From: Sedimentisphaerales bacterium
Lineage (GTDB): Bacteria; Planctomycetota; Phycisphaerae; Sedimentisphaerales; Anaerobacaceae
DNA: 64,000 nucleotides
Assembly (NCBI GenBank): GCA_016932095.1
Contig: JAFGDN010000020.1
Span: 1 to 64,000, forward strand
Direction: 5' to 3'
Shown here: positions 1-9,700 of the stretch, one piece after another
Numbering within the stretch: the first letter of the stretch is position 1
Layout: each line of letters opens with the position of its first letter
Made by a program: the position numbers and the translations under genes
Notes under the pieces: generated by a model
Told to the model about the DNA's origin: nothing
Seen by the model: the letters and a program-made list of their open reading frames with translations, nothing else
The model's database searches: none

Positions 1-747
1 AAAATCAGTGAGGAGGAGCTTCATCATTACCATGTATTGAAGAAATACTCAGGAAAGGACTTAAAGCCCTCCGTCTTCAGGGGCTGGTTCTATATAACGG
101 TATCAGCGATTTTCGGAGTTACATTCGGTATCAAGCTGATGGAAAAAGGCGAAGATAACGCGCAGGTTTCCTATGCAGAGATTTTAATCGCCGTTCCCGA
201 AGTCGGGGAGATTCTAAAGGAGGAATCCGAACATGAGAATCAACTTATAAATATGATAAACGAAGAGAAGTTAAAATATATGGGGTCAATGGTTCTGGGT
301 TTAAACGATGCACTTGTAGAATTTACCGGCGCATTGGCCGGTTTTACTTTTGCTTTGCAGAACTCCAGGCTTATCGGGACAATGGGCCTTATTATGGGAT
401 TATCTGCTTGTCTTTCTATGGCGGCCTCAGAATATCTTTCCACGAAAACTGAGGCAGAGGATAGAAATCCTTTCAAGGCTGCATTTTATACAGGTTTGGC
501 TTATATACTAACAGTAATCGTCCTTGTTTTTCCCTATTTTCTTTTTCAGGACCATCATTTGTCTTTATCAGTCACTCTGGGAATGGCCGTGTTGCTCGTT
601 TTAATTTTTACTTTCTATTTTGCAGTTGTGAAAGATTTCCCGTTCAGACGGCGTTTTATAGAGATGTTTACTGTCAGTATGAGCGTGGCTGCGATAAGCT
701 TTGTAATCGGCCTTGCAGTGCGAAAATTTATGCATGTTGACGCTTGA
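1..747 (+). CDS. VIT1/CCC1-family metal transporter with ferritin-like N-terminus (5' partial)
   Basis: The reading frame is open to the first base of the window, so the gene begins upstream. The visible N-terminal part (EEELHHYHVLKKYS) looks like the end of a rubrerythrin/ferritin-like domain. It is followed by a VIT-family membrane domain with a conserved helix starting GLNDALVEFTGALAG near base 300, then three or four more hydrophobic segments. Known members move Fe2+ or Mn2+ out of the cytoplasm, and fusions of a ferritin-like domain to VIT (MbfA type) are known. Membrane export of iron or manganese is therefore the likely role. The stop is TGA at 745-747. The next gene follows after 70 bases on the same strand. 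The family is secure; the metal is not shown. Confidence 0.85.
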   Translation, partial: KISEEELHHYHVLKKYSGKDLKPSVFRGWFYITVSAIFGVTFGIKLMEKGEDNAQVSYAEILIAVPEVGEILKEESEHENQLINMINEEKLKYMGSMVLGLNDALVEFTGALAGFTFALQNSRLIGTMGLIMGLSACLSMAASEYLSTKTEAEDRNPFKAAFYTGLAYILTVIVLVFPYFLFQDHHLSLSVTLGMAVLLVLIFTFYFAVVKDFPFRRRFIEMFTVSMSVAAISFVIGLAVRKFMHVDA

Positions 748-817
748 AAGACGGTGTTCGTATAACGGCTGGTCATAATCAGGCGATTCGTTTTGTAAAA
801 TAAAGAGAGATTTGAAG

Positions 818-1561
818 ATGAAACGTTTTTTTAACTGGCAAATCCTGCTGGCGTTGGCGCTGGTTATTTTATCGGTTATTTTTTATTGTATTCACTATTT
901 GATTTTCAGGGACCTCCACCATATTTTTCTCTATCTCATCGGCGACATTGCTTTTCTCTTTGTGGATGTCCTGATTGTTATGCTTGTTCTGCATCGGCTG
1001 CTTGTGTACAGGGAAAAGCAGTCGATTCTCAAGAAGCTCAATATGGTGATAGGAACTTTTTTCAGCGAGATTGGCACGGAATTGCTGAAAAAATTTTCCC
1101 GCTTTGACCCCGAATTAACCGATATTGGCCAGTATCTTGTCGTAACAAAGGACTGGAAAGACAAGGACTTTATAAAAGTCAGAAAAGCCATACAAAATCA
1201 TACAAGCATCATAGACCGTAAAAAAGTGGACCTCGATGAACTAAAAAATTTTCTCGTATCGAAAAGGCCGTTTCTGCTAATCCTGCTGGAAAATCCCAAT
1301 CTGCTCGAGCACGAATCATTCACGAACCTGTTGTGGGCGGTTTTTCATTTGACCGACGAACTTGCACACAGGGTTGACCCGAAAAAGCTGCCCGATTCAG
1401 ATTATGAGCATCTGGCCAGCGATATAAAAAGGGCTTACCATCAGTTGCTTGCCCAATGGCTGAATTATATGAAACACCTGAAACACGATTACCCGTATTT
1501 GTTTTCGTTAGCTATCAGAACAAATCCTTTTGACGTCAATGCGTCCGTAGAAGTTAAGTAG
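818..1561 (+). CDS. Hypothetical two-helix membrane protein
   Basis: I do not recognise this 247-residue protein. It starts with MKRFFNWQILLALAL and has two hydrophobic segments (about residues 7-27 and 33-60). A long soluble part follows that is rich in charged helices (about 75-245) and should face the cytoplasm. I chose ATG 818 because a purine-rich AAAGAGAGA lies just upstream; an in-frame TTG at 812 is less likely. It sits between the VIT gene and pnuC on the same strand with short gaps, so the three may be co-transcribed. No catalytic motif is visible. Confidence 0.6.
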   Translation: MKRFFNWQILLALALVILSVIFYCIHYLIFRDLHHIFLYLIGDIAFLFVDVLIVMLVLHRLLVYREKQSILKKLNMVIGTFFSEIGTELLKKFSRFDPELTDIGQYLVVTKDWKDKDFIKVRKAIQNHTSIIDRKKVDLDELKNFLVSKRPFLLILLENPNLLEHESFTNLLWAVFHLTDELAHRVDPKKLPDSDYEHLASDIKRAYHQLLAQWLNYMKHLKHDYPYLFSLAIRTNPFDVNASVEVK

Positions 1562-1617
1562 GCCTCAAGAACGAAACGGCCAAGCGACCTTTGCAGTACA
1601 TTTTCGCAGGTGTTCCG

Positions 1618-2280
1618 ATGAGATTCCTTAACGTGGATAACGCGTTTTTCACAGTTCTGGGCTACCCGATGAGCTACATCGAGCTAACGGCAACGCTTTT
1701 AATCGTCGTCTATGTCCTGCTTATTACGAAAAAGATTGTCTGGGCGTGGCCTCTGGGATTAATCAACTTTTCGCTTTTCGCAGTGCTGTTTTACCAAGTG
1801 CGCCTTTATTCCGATTTCTTCGAGCAGTTCTACTACATAGGCAACTGCTTCTACGGCTGGTGGGTCTGGCTTAGTGCGTGGAAAAAGGCCGGAGGCGAAA
1901 AGAAAGAGCTGGAGGTATCTTTCGCTACGGGCAAGGCCCGGTTTATAGCCGGTGCGATAATAGTGGGCGTATCAATTGTTACAGGTTTTACTATGAGCAG
2001 GATTCATACGTGGCTCCCCGCTTTGTTTACGCAGCCGGCGGCGTATCCCTATATCGACGCCTTGGCCACGATAACCGGCTTTGTCGCAGCAGCCCTTATG
2101 GCGCATCGCAAAATTGAGGCGTGGCTTCTATGGATTTGCGTCGATGTTATATGTATTGGCTTATATTACGCACGCAACGTCAAATTCGTCGCAGTTCTCT
2201 ATATCTTCTTTTTAACCCTTGCCCTCAATGGATTGATTACATGGGGCAAAGAACTCCGGATTAAAAAGACACAACATTGA
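1618..2280 (+). CDS. pnuC: Nicotinamide riboside transporter PnuC
   Basis: About 220 residues, mostly hydrophobic, with six or seven membrane segments. It has PnuC landmarks: the start SYIELTATLLIVVYVLL, the run WAWPLGLINFSLF, the aromatic stretch FYYIGNCFYGWWVW, and a late WICVDVICIGLYY. PnuC proteins admit nicotinamide riboside by facilitated diffusion, and the substrate is trapped by phosphorylation. ATG 1618 has AGGTG five bases upstream; an in-frame TTG at 1591 would add nine residues and has no good ribosome site. The gene converges on ftsY with five bases between stops. No nadR or kinase partner is visible nearby. Confidence 0.88.
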   Translation: MRFLNVDNAFFTVLGYPMSYIELTATLLIVVYVLLITKKIVWAWPLGLINFSLFAVLFYQVRLYSDFFEQFYYIGNCFYGWWVWLSAWKKAGGEKKELEVSFATGKARFIAGAIIVGVSIVTGFTMSRIHTWLPALFTQPAAYPYIDALATITGFVAAALMAHRKIEAWLLWICVDVICIGLYYARNVKFVAVLYIFFLTLALNGLITWGKELRIKKTQH

Positions 2281-2285
2281 ATGTC

Positions 2286-3209
2286 CTATGCGAAGAGGGC
2301 TTCGACAAAGATATCGGGGTCGAATTCGGCTATATCCTCGGGCTTTTCGCCTAAGCCGACGAATTTAACGGGGATATTAAGCTGGTCTTTGATTGCGATG
2401 ACGATACCGCCTCGTGCTGTGCCGTCTAATTTGGCTAAGAAGATTCCCGATATGTTGATTGCCGCGGTAAACATCTTTGCCTGAACAATCGCGTTTTGGC
2501 CTGTAGTAGCGTCGAGCACCAAAAGCACTTCATTCGGCGCGCCGTTAATTTTTCTACTGACGACGTCGCGGATTTTGGTAAGCTCCTTCATAAGGTCTTT
2601 TTGTGTATGCAGTCGGCCTGCGGTATCGAGTATTAGAAAATCTACGCCTCTGGCGACGGCCGCCTCGCAGGCGTCAAATGCGACGGCCGCCGGGTCACTT
2701 CCCATCTGGTGCTTGACGATTTGCGCGCCAATGCGCTGCGCCCATATAGACAATTGCTCGACCGCAGCCGCTCTGAACGTATCGCAGGCAGCGACGATTA
2801 CCTTTTTGTTGTTTCTGCTGAGAATATAGGCAAGCTTGGCAATACTGGTGGTTTTGCCGGAGCCGTTGACTCCCGCGACTAAAATCACCGTCGGCCCGTT
2901 AGCTGCCATACACAGTTGCCTGTCCTGATGAGGCCAATAGCCCTTGATGTGTTCTTTCAGGAAAGGCACTATATCTTGTGTAGTGCTGATTTTTCTGTCT
3001 CGATACGCTTCTCGCAAATCTGTAATCAGTTTGGCCGTCGTCTCGACGCCTATATCGTCCTTGATGAGCGTTTCTTCAAGCTGGTCGAGCAATTCGTCGT
3101 CGATATTTCTGCCGATAGTCAGCACGGCGGACAGCGATGAGTTTATCTTATCGCGGGTCTTGCCTAAACGTTCCCTGAAGTAACCGATTGTTTTGGAAAA
3201 AATTCCCAT
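2286..3209 (-). CDS. ftsY: Signal recognition particle receptor FtsY
   Basis: A 307-residue SRP-receptor GTPase that docks ribosome-SRP complexes to the membrane for co-translational insertion. The NG domain is complete: helical N region (about 1-95), P-loop GVNGSGKTTS, DTFRAAAVEQL, DTAGRLHTQKDL, and the guanine-specificity LAKLDGTARGG near the end. The acidic A domain of proteobacterial FtsY is absent, as in many short FtsY proteins. I chose the ATG at 3209 (MGIFSKTIGYFRERL), because the frame upstream to 3311 has no family similarity. It is divergent from dnaA across a 268-base gap. Confidence 0.95.
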   Translation of the reverse strand: MGIFSKTIGYFRERLGKTRDKINSSLSAVLTIGRNIDDELLDQLEETLIKDDIGVETTAKLITDLREAYRDRKISTTQDIVPFLKEHIKGYWPHQDRQLCMAANGPTVILVAGVNGSGKTTSIAKLAYILSRNNKKVIVAACDTFRAAAVEQLSIWAQRIGAQIVKHQMGSDPAAVAFDACEAAVARGVDFLILDTAGRLHTQKDLMKELTKIRDVVSRKINGAPNEVLLVLDATTGQNAIVQAKMFTAAINISGIFLAKLDGTARGGIVIAIKDQLNIPVKFVGLGEKPEDIAEFDPDIFVEALFA

Positions 3210-3304
3210 AGCGAAAACAGTTTCGCAGAATTTGAGGACAAATTCAAGTTTTGATTCGTTATTCTCAACAGAGAATCTTTTTCTCGAACAATTCGTGATT
3301 TGTT

Positions 3305-3333
3305 TTGACAAATCCGTCCGATGTTGTTACACT
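3305..3333 (+). promoter_or_regulatory. Predicted sigma70-type promoter of dnaA
   Basis: TTGACA at 3305-3310 and TACACT at 3328-3333, separated by 17 bases. This is the best promoter-like site in the ftsY-dnaA gap. Transcription would start near 3340 and leave a leader of about 140 bases. The match is by eye only. Confidence 0.6.
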
Positions 3334-3477
3334 TCGCCAATCGTTCAGAAAAATCAGGGATGGTCATCATAAAAACTACAGAGGGTGATGTTTTTCGTCC
3401 GCTCAAACAACAAGGAGGTTCTTTGCAGTGGGTAACCTCTGTTTGTTTTGGGCACGGTATTTGTAAAGGAGTATGAC

Positions 3478-4797
3478 TTGGCAGCGGGTGAAGTTGAAAA
3501 TATTTTTTCTGATATACTCGACCGTGCAAAGGAGCTGGACCCCGTCAACACGCGCAAATGGTTTGACAATCTTAGCGTGCTGAAATTAACCGGCGGGTCG
3601 CTCGAAATCGCCTGCCCCGACGACGCATGCGCGCAATTTTTGCAGAATAACTGCCGAATCGCCTTTACCAGGGCCGCCCGGCAAATCACGGGGCATCTGG
3701 TCACGGTTTCATTTTTACCAAACGGCCATACCCAGCCCGATTCCTCCGGCCAAAGACGACCTGATAGGCCCACCCTTCATCCCGATTATACTTTCGAGAA
3801 TTTCGTTGTCGGCCCCAGCAACCGCCTCGCACACGCCAGTTGCGTCGCCGTCAGTCAAACCCCGGGTAATGTCTATAATCCCCTTTTTATTTACAGCAGC
3901 CCCGGTCTCGGCAAGACCCATCTTCTTCACGCCGTCTGCCACGAAATGATACGCAATTCCGGCAGCGCATCTCCACGCTTGTTAAGCTGCGAAGGATTCA
4001 TAAACGACTTTATTCAGGCGATTGAGAAGGGAGACCTGGCTGGTTTTCAAAACCGGTTCCGAACCGTTGACGCCCTGATAATCGACGACGTTCAATTCCT
4101 CAGCGAACGCGAACAAAGCCAGGAAGAGTTTTTCCATACCTTTAACGCCCTTTACAGCGTGGGTAAGCAAATAATACTAAGCGCCGACAGCCCGCCTGGG
4201 GAAATACCCTCGCTTGAGGAGCGGCTGATAAGCAGGTTCAACTGGGGTTTGGTCGCACGGATTGACCCGCCAAGCTATGAAACGCGAATTGCCATTGTGC
4301 AGAAAAAGGCGCACCTGAGGGGGCTTGACATAAGCGACGAGGTGGCGGGCTTCACAGCGAGAAAGGTGCATGCCAATATACGCGAGCTTGAAGGGGCGCT
4401 GACGACGCTTTACGCGGTATCGATGACGACGGGAAGGGAGATAACGCTTGAAATGGCCCAGACCGCTTTAGACGGGCAGATTGAAATTGCGGCAAGGCAT
4501 ATAAGAATAAGTGATATTACCGACGTCGTGGCCAGGCATTTTAATGTCCGTTTGGCCGATTTGCACAGCAAGAAGCGCACCCAGAGCATTGCTGAGCCGA
4601 GACAGATTTGTATGTATTTAGCCAGACAGCTTACCCGGCACAGCCTGGAGGAAATAGGAGGGCATCTTGGCGGCCGGGACCATACGACGGTTATGCACGC
4701 CTGCGGGAAAATCGAGGACCTCGACAAGGCCGACCCGAAAATGCACGCGGTTCTGGAACTTTTGACAGGCCAGATTACCCAAACCGCCAGGGTTTAG
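3478..4797 (+). CDS. dnaA: Chromosomal replication initiator DnaA
   Basis: AAA+ initiator that binds DnaA boxes and opens oriC. In order: domain I with WFDNLSVLKL; a short linker; DYTFENFVVGPSNRLAHA at the start of the ATPase core; Walker A as SPGLGKTHLLHA (family norm GxxGxGKTHL); Walker B ALIIDDVQFL; and the C-terminal DNA-binding signature GGRDHTTVMHA. Two TTG starts are possible. TTG 3478 has AAAGGAG six bases upstream and is preferred over TTG 3448. The gene is not next to dnaN, which lies about 53 kb away beside the candidate origin. About 440 residues, normal for the family. Confidence 0.95.
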   Translation: MAAGEVENIFSDILDRAKELDPVNTRKWFDNLSVLKLTGGSLEIACPDDACAQFLQNNCRIAFTRAARQITGHLVTVSFLPNGHTQPDSSGQRRPDRPTLHPDYTFENFVVGPSNRLAHASCVAVSQTPGNVYNPLFIYSSPGLGKTHLLHAVCHEMIRNSGSASPRLLSCEGFINDFIQAIEKGDLAGFQNRFRTVDALIIDDVQFLSEREQSQEEFFHTFNALYSVGKQIILSADSPPGEIPSLEERLISRFNWGLVARIDPPSYETRIAIVQKKAHLRGLDISDEVAGFTARKVHANIRELEGALTTLYAVSMTTGREITLEMAQTALDGQIEIAARHIRISDITDVVARHFNVRLADLHSKKRTQSIAEPRQICMYLARQLTRHSLEEIGGHLGGRDHTTVMHACGKIEDLDKADPKMHAVLELLTGQITQTARV

Positions 4798-4820
4798 CGG
4801 TAATTTAATCATGAGTTTTA

Positions 4821-4910
4821 TAATTTTTTTCGTTTGTAAATGCCCCCCCCCATAAGGACTTACAGTCAATAAGTGAAATCGGCCTATATTTTTCTCTTGA
4901 CGATACTTTG
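4821..4910 (+). repeat. Dispersed noncoding repeat, copy A
   Basis: The stretch after dnaA closely resembles 43600-43680. Shared blocks in the same order are a T-rich run with TCG, TAAATGCC, CCCCCATAAGG, CTTACA, and CTATATTTT followed by GACGATA or AACGATA. The spacing differs by only a few bases. Copy A ends close to a TTGACG (4897-4902) that could belong to the promoter of the next gene. Origin and function are unknown. Confidence 0.6.
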
Positions 4911-4987
4911 TTATCGTTATATTGTCCCCTTTCAAGGAAAGGAAAAATATGATAACACCAATTATACCCGAAAAGGAGGTTCATTCA

Positions 4988-6781
4988 ATGATTCCAAGAA
5001 TCGCAATTTTGCTGCTGATTTCATTACTCGGCATATTATTATCAGATAAGGCGGTTTGTTACGCTGATGAAGAAGAAGAGGTTTATAAGGCAAAAGAAAA
5101 TATATGCTCCCTTATAGACAAAGGGAAATTCGCCGAGGCGAAGTCGGAAGCGGAGAAAATGGCAATTGAATTTGCCGGGCAGGGGAAGCTGCCGGAGATG
5201 CTCTACTGGGTTGCGGAAAGATACGAACGCAACGACCAATTCGATAAGGCGCAGCTTTTCTATCAGCGGGTCATTCAGGATTATCCTGAAAATCAACATA
5301 CCGACAAAGCACGATTAAACGCTGCAAAGTCGGAAATAATGGCTCTTATTATGGCCGAGAGATATGATGAGGCCAAAGCAGCCCTTGACAGGCATATTAC
5401 TGATTTTGCCTCCCAGTCCGATTTGCACAAATCGCTTTTCTGGATAGCGGAAAGATACCAAAGGATGGATAAATTCGACGAGGCAAAGCAACTCTATCAG
5501 CGAATAATAGAAAATTACCCCAACAATATATATGCAAACAAAGCAAAGTTATGGCTTTCGAGAACAAACGTTACATCGCTTATAGTATCAGGCAGCTACC
5601 CCGAAGCCAGGGAAGCCCTTGATAAGCTGGTTACGGATTTTGACAATAGTGCTGATTTGCCGGAGGCGCTCTTCTGGATTACGGAAAGATATGAAAGACA
5701 GTCGCGGCTGGAGGAGGCGGTGCAGAACTACCAGCGAATAATACAGAATTTTCCTTATAATACCTGGGCAAAGAGGGCAAAATTGGGCATTCCGAGGGCG
5801 AAGGCGATTTATCTGATTGAATCAGGGGATTTCAATCAGGCCGACGAGGCGATCAATAAAATGGCCAGCGATTTTACGAAGCACTCTGATATACCGTGGA
5901 CGCTATACCTGATAGCGGAAAGATATAAAAAGGTTAACAGGTCAGCGGACGCCAATTGCATATATCAGCAAATAGTACAGGAGCACCCTGATAGTTTATA
6001 TGCAAGTAAGGTCAAAACGGAGCTTGGCCAATCGCAGGGACCGGAGACGCAAAACCAGTTTTCCGCCGAGGCGGAAAAGAAGGCGGTCGAGCTTTACCGT
6101 CTTGCCCGCCAATACGAGGATTCGAACGACGTTGCTTTAGCCAAACAAACATACCAGCGTGTAATTAATGAATACCCCGGTACCATCAAGGCGGATAATT
6201 CGGCTGTGGATATTCGCCGACTGGCAATTCTGGAGAAACTACAATCGGGAGATGCCAACCAGGCGGGAGTCCTGATTGAACAATTTGCCGCAGATTTCAA
6301 GGGACGCCATAATCTTTCCGTATCTGCATTTAACGTGGGGGAGGTTTGTTACGAAAAGTATTCGTTGCTGGAAAAGGCCGGCCAAGGCAGTTCAGAACAA
6401 GCACGTAAATACCTGGCCATGACCGTCAAGATGCTCGACATCGTGATTAATGAAATGCCTTCCTCGAGGGAGATTTTCTATGCTTTGTATATTGACGGCT
6501 GCTGCCATTATCAACTTGGCGATTATCAAAAATCCGCTGATATGCTCCAAAAGTTAGCGGATGATTTCCCGGATTACGAGAGGGCGTGGTATGCGTTGTT
6601 TCTGGCTGCTGAAAGCTATCAGGGTCTTAAGATGACAGGGGCAATGCCGGCATCCGAGGCGGATTTACAAACACTGTCGGCCTACGTTCGGCTTTTGAGG
6701 ATTTATCCTGATTGTCCCGTTGCTGCTGCTGCACAACGCTGGGTGGACAAGCAGAAAACAAATAAAGGAGAGAATCAATGA
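4988..6781 (+). CDS. Exported tetratricopeptide-repeat protein
   Basis: About 597 residues. ATG 4988 is preceded by a strong AAAGGAGGT, which decides the start over upstream in-frame TTG and ATG codons. A signal peptide (residues 1-26, ending near VCYA) is followed by at least five repeats of about 70 residues. Each contains a helix pair such as LFWIAERYQRMDKFDEA and a YPxNxxADKA-type end, the outer-membrane-lipoprotein/YbgF style of TPR. No lipobox is clear, so it is probably periplasmic. The stop overlaps the next start (ATGA), so the two are translationally coupled. A scaffold role for the large secreted neighbour is an inference. Confidence 0.8.
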   Translation: MIPRIAILLLISLLGILLSDKAVCYADEEEEVYKAKENICSLIDKGKFAEAKSEAEKMAIEFAGQGKLPEMLYWVAERYERNDQFDKAQLFYQRVIQDYPENQHTDKARLNAAKSEIMALIMAERYDEAKAALDRHITDFASQSDLHKSLFWIAERYQRMDKFDEAKQLYQRIIENYPNNIYANKAKLWLSRTNVTSLIVSGSYPEAREALDKLVTDFDNSADLPEALFWITERYERQSRLEEAVQNYQRIIQNFPYNTWAKRAKLGIPRAKAIYLIESGDFNQADEAINKMASDFTKHSDIPWTLYLIAERYKKVNRSADANCIYQQIVQEHPDSLYASKVKTELGQSQGPETQNQFSAEAEKKAVELYRLARQYEDSNDVALAKQTYQRVINEYPGTIKADNSAVDIRRLAILEKLQSGDANQAGVLIEQFAADFKGRHNLSVSAFNVGEVCYEKYSLLEKAGQGSSEQARKYLAMTVKMLDIVINEMPSSREIFYALYIDGCCHYQLGDYQKSADMLQKLADDFPDYERAWYALFLAAESYQGLKMTGAMPASEADLQTLSAYVRLLRIYPDCPVAAAAQRWVDKQKTNKGENQ

Positions 6782-9700
6782 AAACGAGGATAAGGATTCT
6801 GCCCATCATAATCATCAGCGGGTTAATTGTATTTGCCAAAGAGCTTGTTGCCTGCCCGAACCCGCCGCCGCCTCCGCCGGCTATACCAATAGCAATCCTT
6901 AGCGGCTCTCCAGACGCAACGTTTATCGGGAACGCCATAAATTTAGACGGCCATTTGTCTCAACATCTTTGCTGGAGTTTCTCCAGGTTTGACTGGGATT
7001 TTCACTATGACGGCAGTTTCGACGCTGAAAGATACACTGGTGATTTCCCTTTCACCAGTTATTCATATTCAACGCCGGGGACTTATACAATCGCATTGAG
7101 GGTGCAGAATTATCCGTGCGGCTACTATAGCGATATTACCTCACAGTGCCTGTTTACGGTTACCATCATTGATGGTATCTTTGTTGATAAGAATGCAACA
7201 GGAACCAATGATGGGTCTTCATGGACGGATGCTTTTAACTATCTTCAGGATGCACTCGAAGCAGCTACAGACGGCGACCAGATATGGGTCGCCGAGGGGA
7301 TTTATAGGCCGGACGAAAATAGTGAGTATCCTGAGGGAACTGGTCTGCGGACGTCAACATTTCAACTTCCCGAAGGGGTAACAATATATGGCGGATTTCC
7401 AACAGGTGGAGGACCATTAAGCAGCCGGAATTGGGTCGATAATGAGACGATTTTGAGCGGGGCTATCGGAGTTGAAGGTACAAATAATGACAATTGCTAT
7501 AATGTTGTCAGCACCTCTTTCGGAACAAGCGACGTAATAATCGATGGTTTCACGATAGCCGGTGGATATGCAGACGTATGGGGTGGGGCGGGCGCGGGAA
7601 TGTCTAATGGCGGCGATAACATAACAATTGCCAATTGTATATTCAGGAATAATTTTGCATGGAGTTACGGTGGAGGGATTTATAACACGGGAAATATAAA
7701 AACAATAACTAATTGCGCCTTTATTGAAAATGAAACGTCGAGAGGAGGAGGCATATCCAATTATGCTACCATTCAAACCATCAATTCCTGCACATTCAAT
7801 CGTAATTACGCTTTGAATCATGGGGGCGGAATTTTCAATGATGAAGATATACCCATTATTATCAACTGCGTGTTCTGCAAAAATGAAACAGGTATATCTT
7901 CGCAAGGGATTTATCATCACTGGCCAGGCCCCTCAATTGCAATAATCAATTGCACGTTTAATACAAGTGTACACTGGTCAAGCGGCTGGGCCATTACTGC
8001 TGGAAATGCTACTATCAGCAACTCAATCCTAAGGGGTATGGAATACGAAGAACCAGGGGCAAGCCCAATTAGCGGTTATAACTTAACTGTCAATAATTCT
8101 TGTATCCAATACTATGTTCCCGGCGTATATTGGGACGGTGGAAACAATAATGGTGAAGACCCACAGTTTGTAAACCCAAACGACCCCGAAGGACCAGACG
8201 ATATTCCCGGCACAACGGATGATGGCTTGCGGGTTGGCCTAAACAGCCCATGCATCAATACGGGAAATAATAACTCTGTTCCGCCCGAGACCATTAAAGA
8301 TATTAAAAGCTATGCTCGTTTTAACGATGTAGCAGTAGATATGGGCGCTTATGAATATGGCGACCTTGATATAAATCAAGACAGCGACAGCGACGGTATG
8401 CCGGACTGGTTTGAGTTCAGGTATAATTTAGACCCTGAAAACGACGGCGACGCCGGGTTAGACGGGGATTTGGATGGCTTGCTGAATCTCGGAGAATACG
8501 TGGCCGGGACCGACCCGACGAACCCGGACACAGACGATGATGATATGCTGGATGGATACGAGGTAGAAAACGGCTTGAATCCATTGGTCGACGATGGGAG
8601 CGGAGACCTCGACGGGGATGGTCTAACAAACTGGCAGGAATACTACCTGGGTACGGAGGCAAACAATCCGGATAGCGATGGGGACGATTTGTCGGATGGA
8701 GCCGAAATTTCAATGGGTACCAATCCCTTAGATTCAGATACCGATGATGATAACCTTTCTGATGGGGAAGAAATTTTAATCGGCACTGACCCGAAAGACC
8801 CCGACACCGATAATGATAATATATTAGATGGGGATGAGGTCTCAGGCGGCACAAACCCCAATGACTGGGATATGGATGATGATTTGCTGCCAGACGGCTG
8901 GGAAATACAGTATGGTTTGAGTCCTTTTGTCGCAGACGATATTAGCAGCGACACTGACGGGGATGGGCTACATTTGTTAGGCGAGTTAAAATTCAGGACA
9001 AATCCGAACAATGCGGATACCGACGGGGACGGGACAAACGATGGGGCTGAGGTTACGCAGGGGAGTTACCCTGCGTATGCAACGGATTTGGGATTGGCGC
9101 CTTCTGCGGACGAGATGTGTTCACTGCAATTGACAGTGGGCGACCACAGCGGCAGTCACTCCGAAAGGTATGATATGGTGATATACAGGGCAGGGGAAAC
9201 GTCGCCTTTTGTGATACATCACCAGGGACCGCAGTTCGGGGTGGTTACGTCGGCGGTTTATAATCAATTCAGAGCTGGCGAACGTTATGAAATCAAAATA
9301 ATCTGGCTGGGGACTAATAACCTGAGCGGTGAGCCGGACTATGATTACGTGGCTTATGTGAATCCGGGGAGTATTCCGGCGGGGGTTATATTCATAGAAG
9401 AGGACCCCGAGGATATTCTTACGTATGATTATCATAATCAGTATCCGGAAAATCTGGCACGATGTCCGATGGACCAATTCTGGCCGCAATGGCCTTACGA
9501 GAAAAAAGCATACGTGAATCTGGTTAAGCCGGACTTGAAGATTTATAACGGGGGGAATAATAGCAGCCAAGGCGCGTTGGTGCCGGATGCTGACGAGGAA
9601 AACATTGGGGCATATTTGCTTGTCAATTGCGACGATGATGATAATGATGATGTCCCTGATTTATATGAAAGCGGTTCTGGGTATCAGGACAACGACCTTG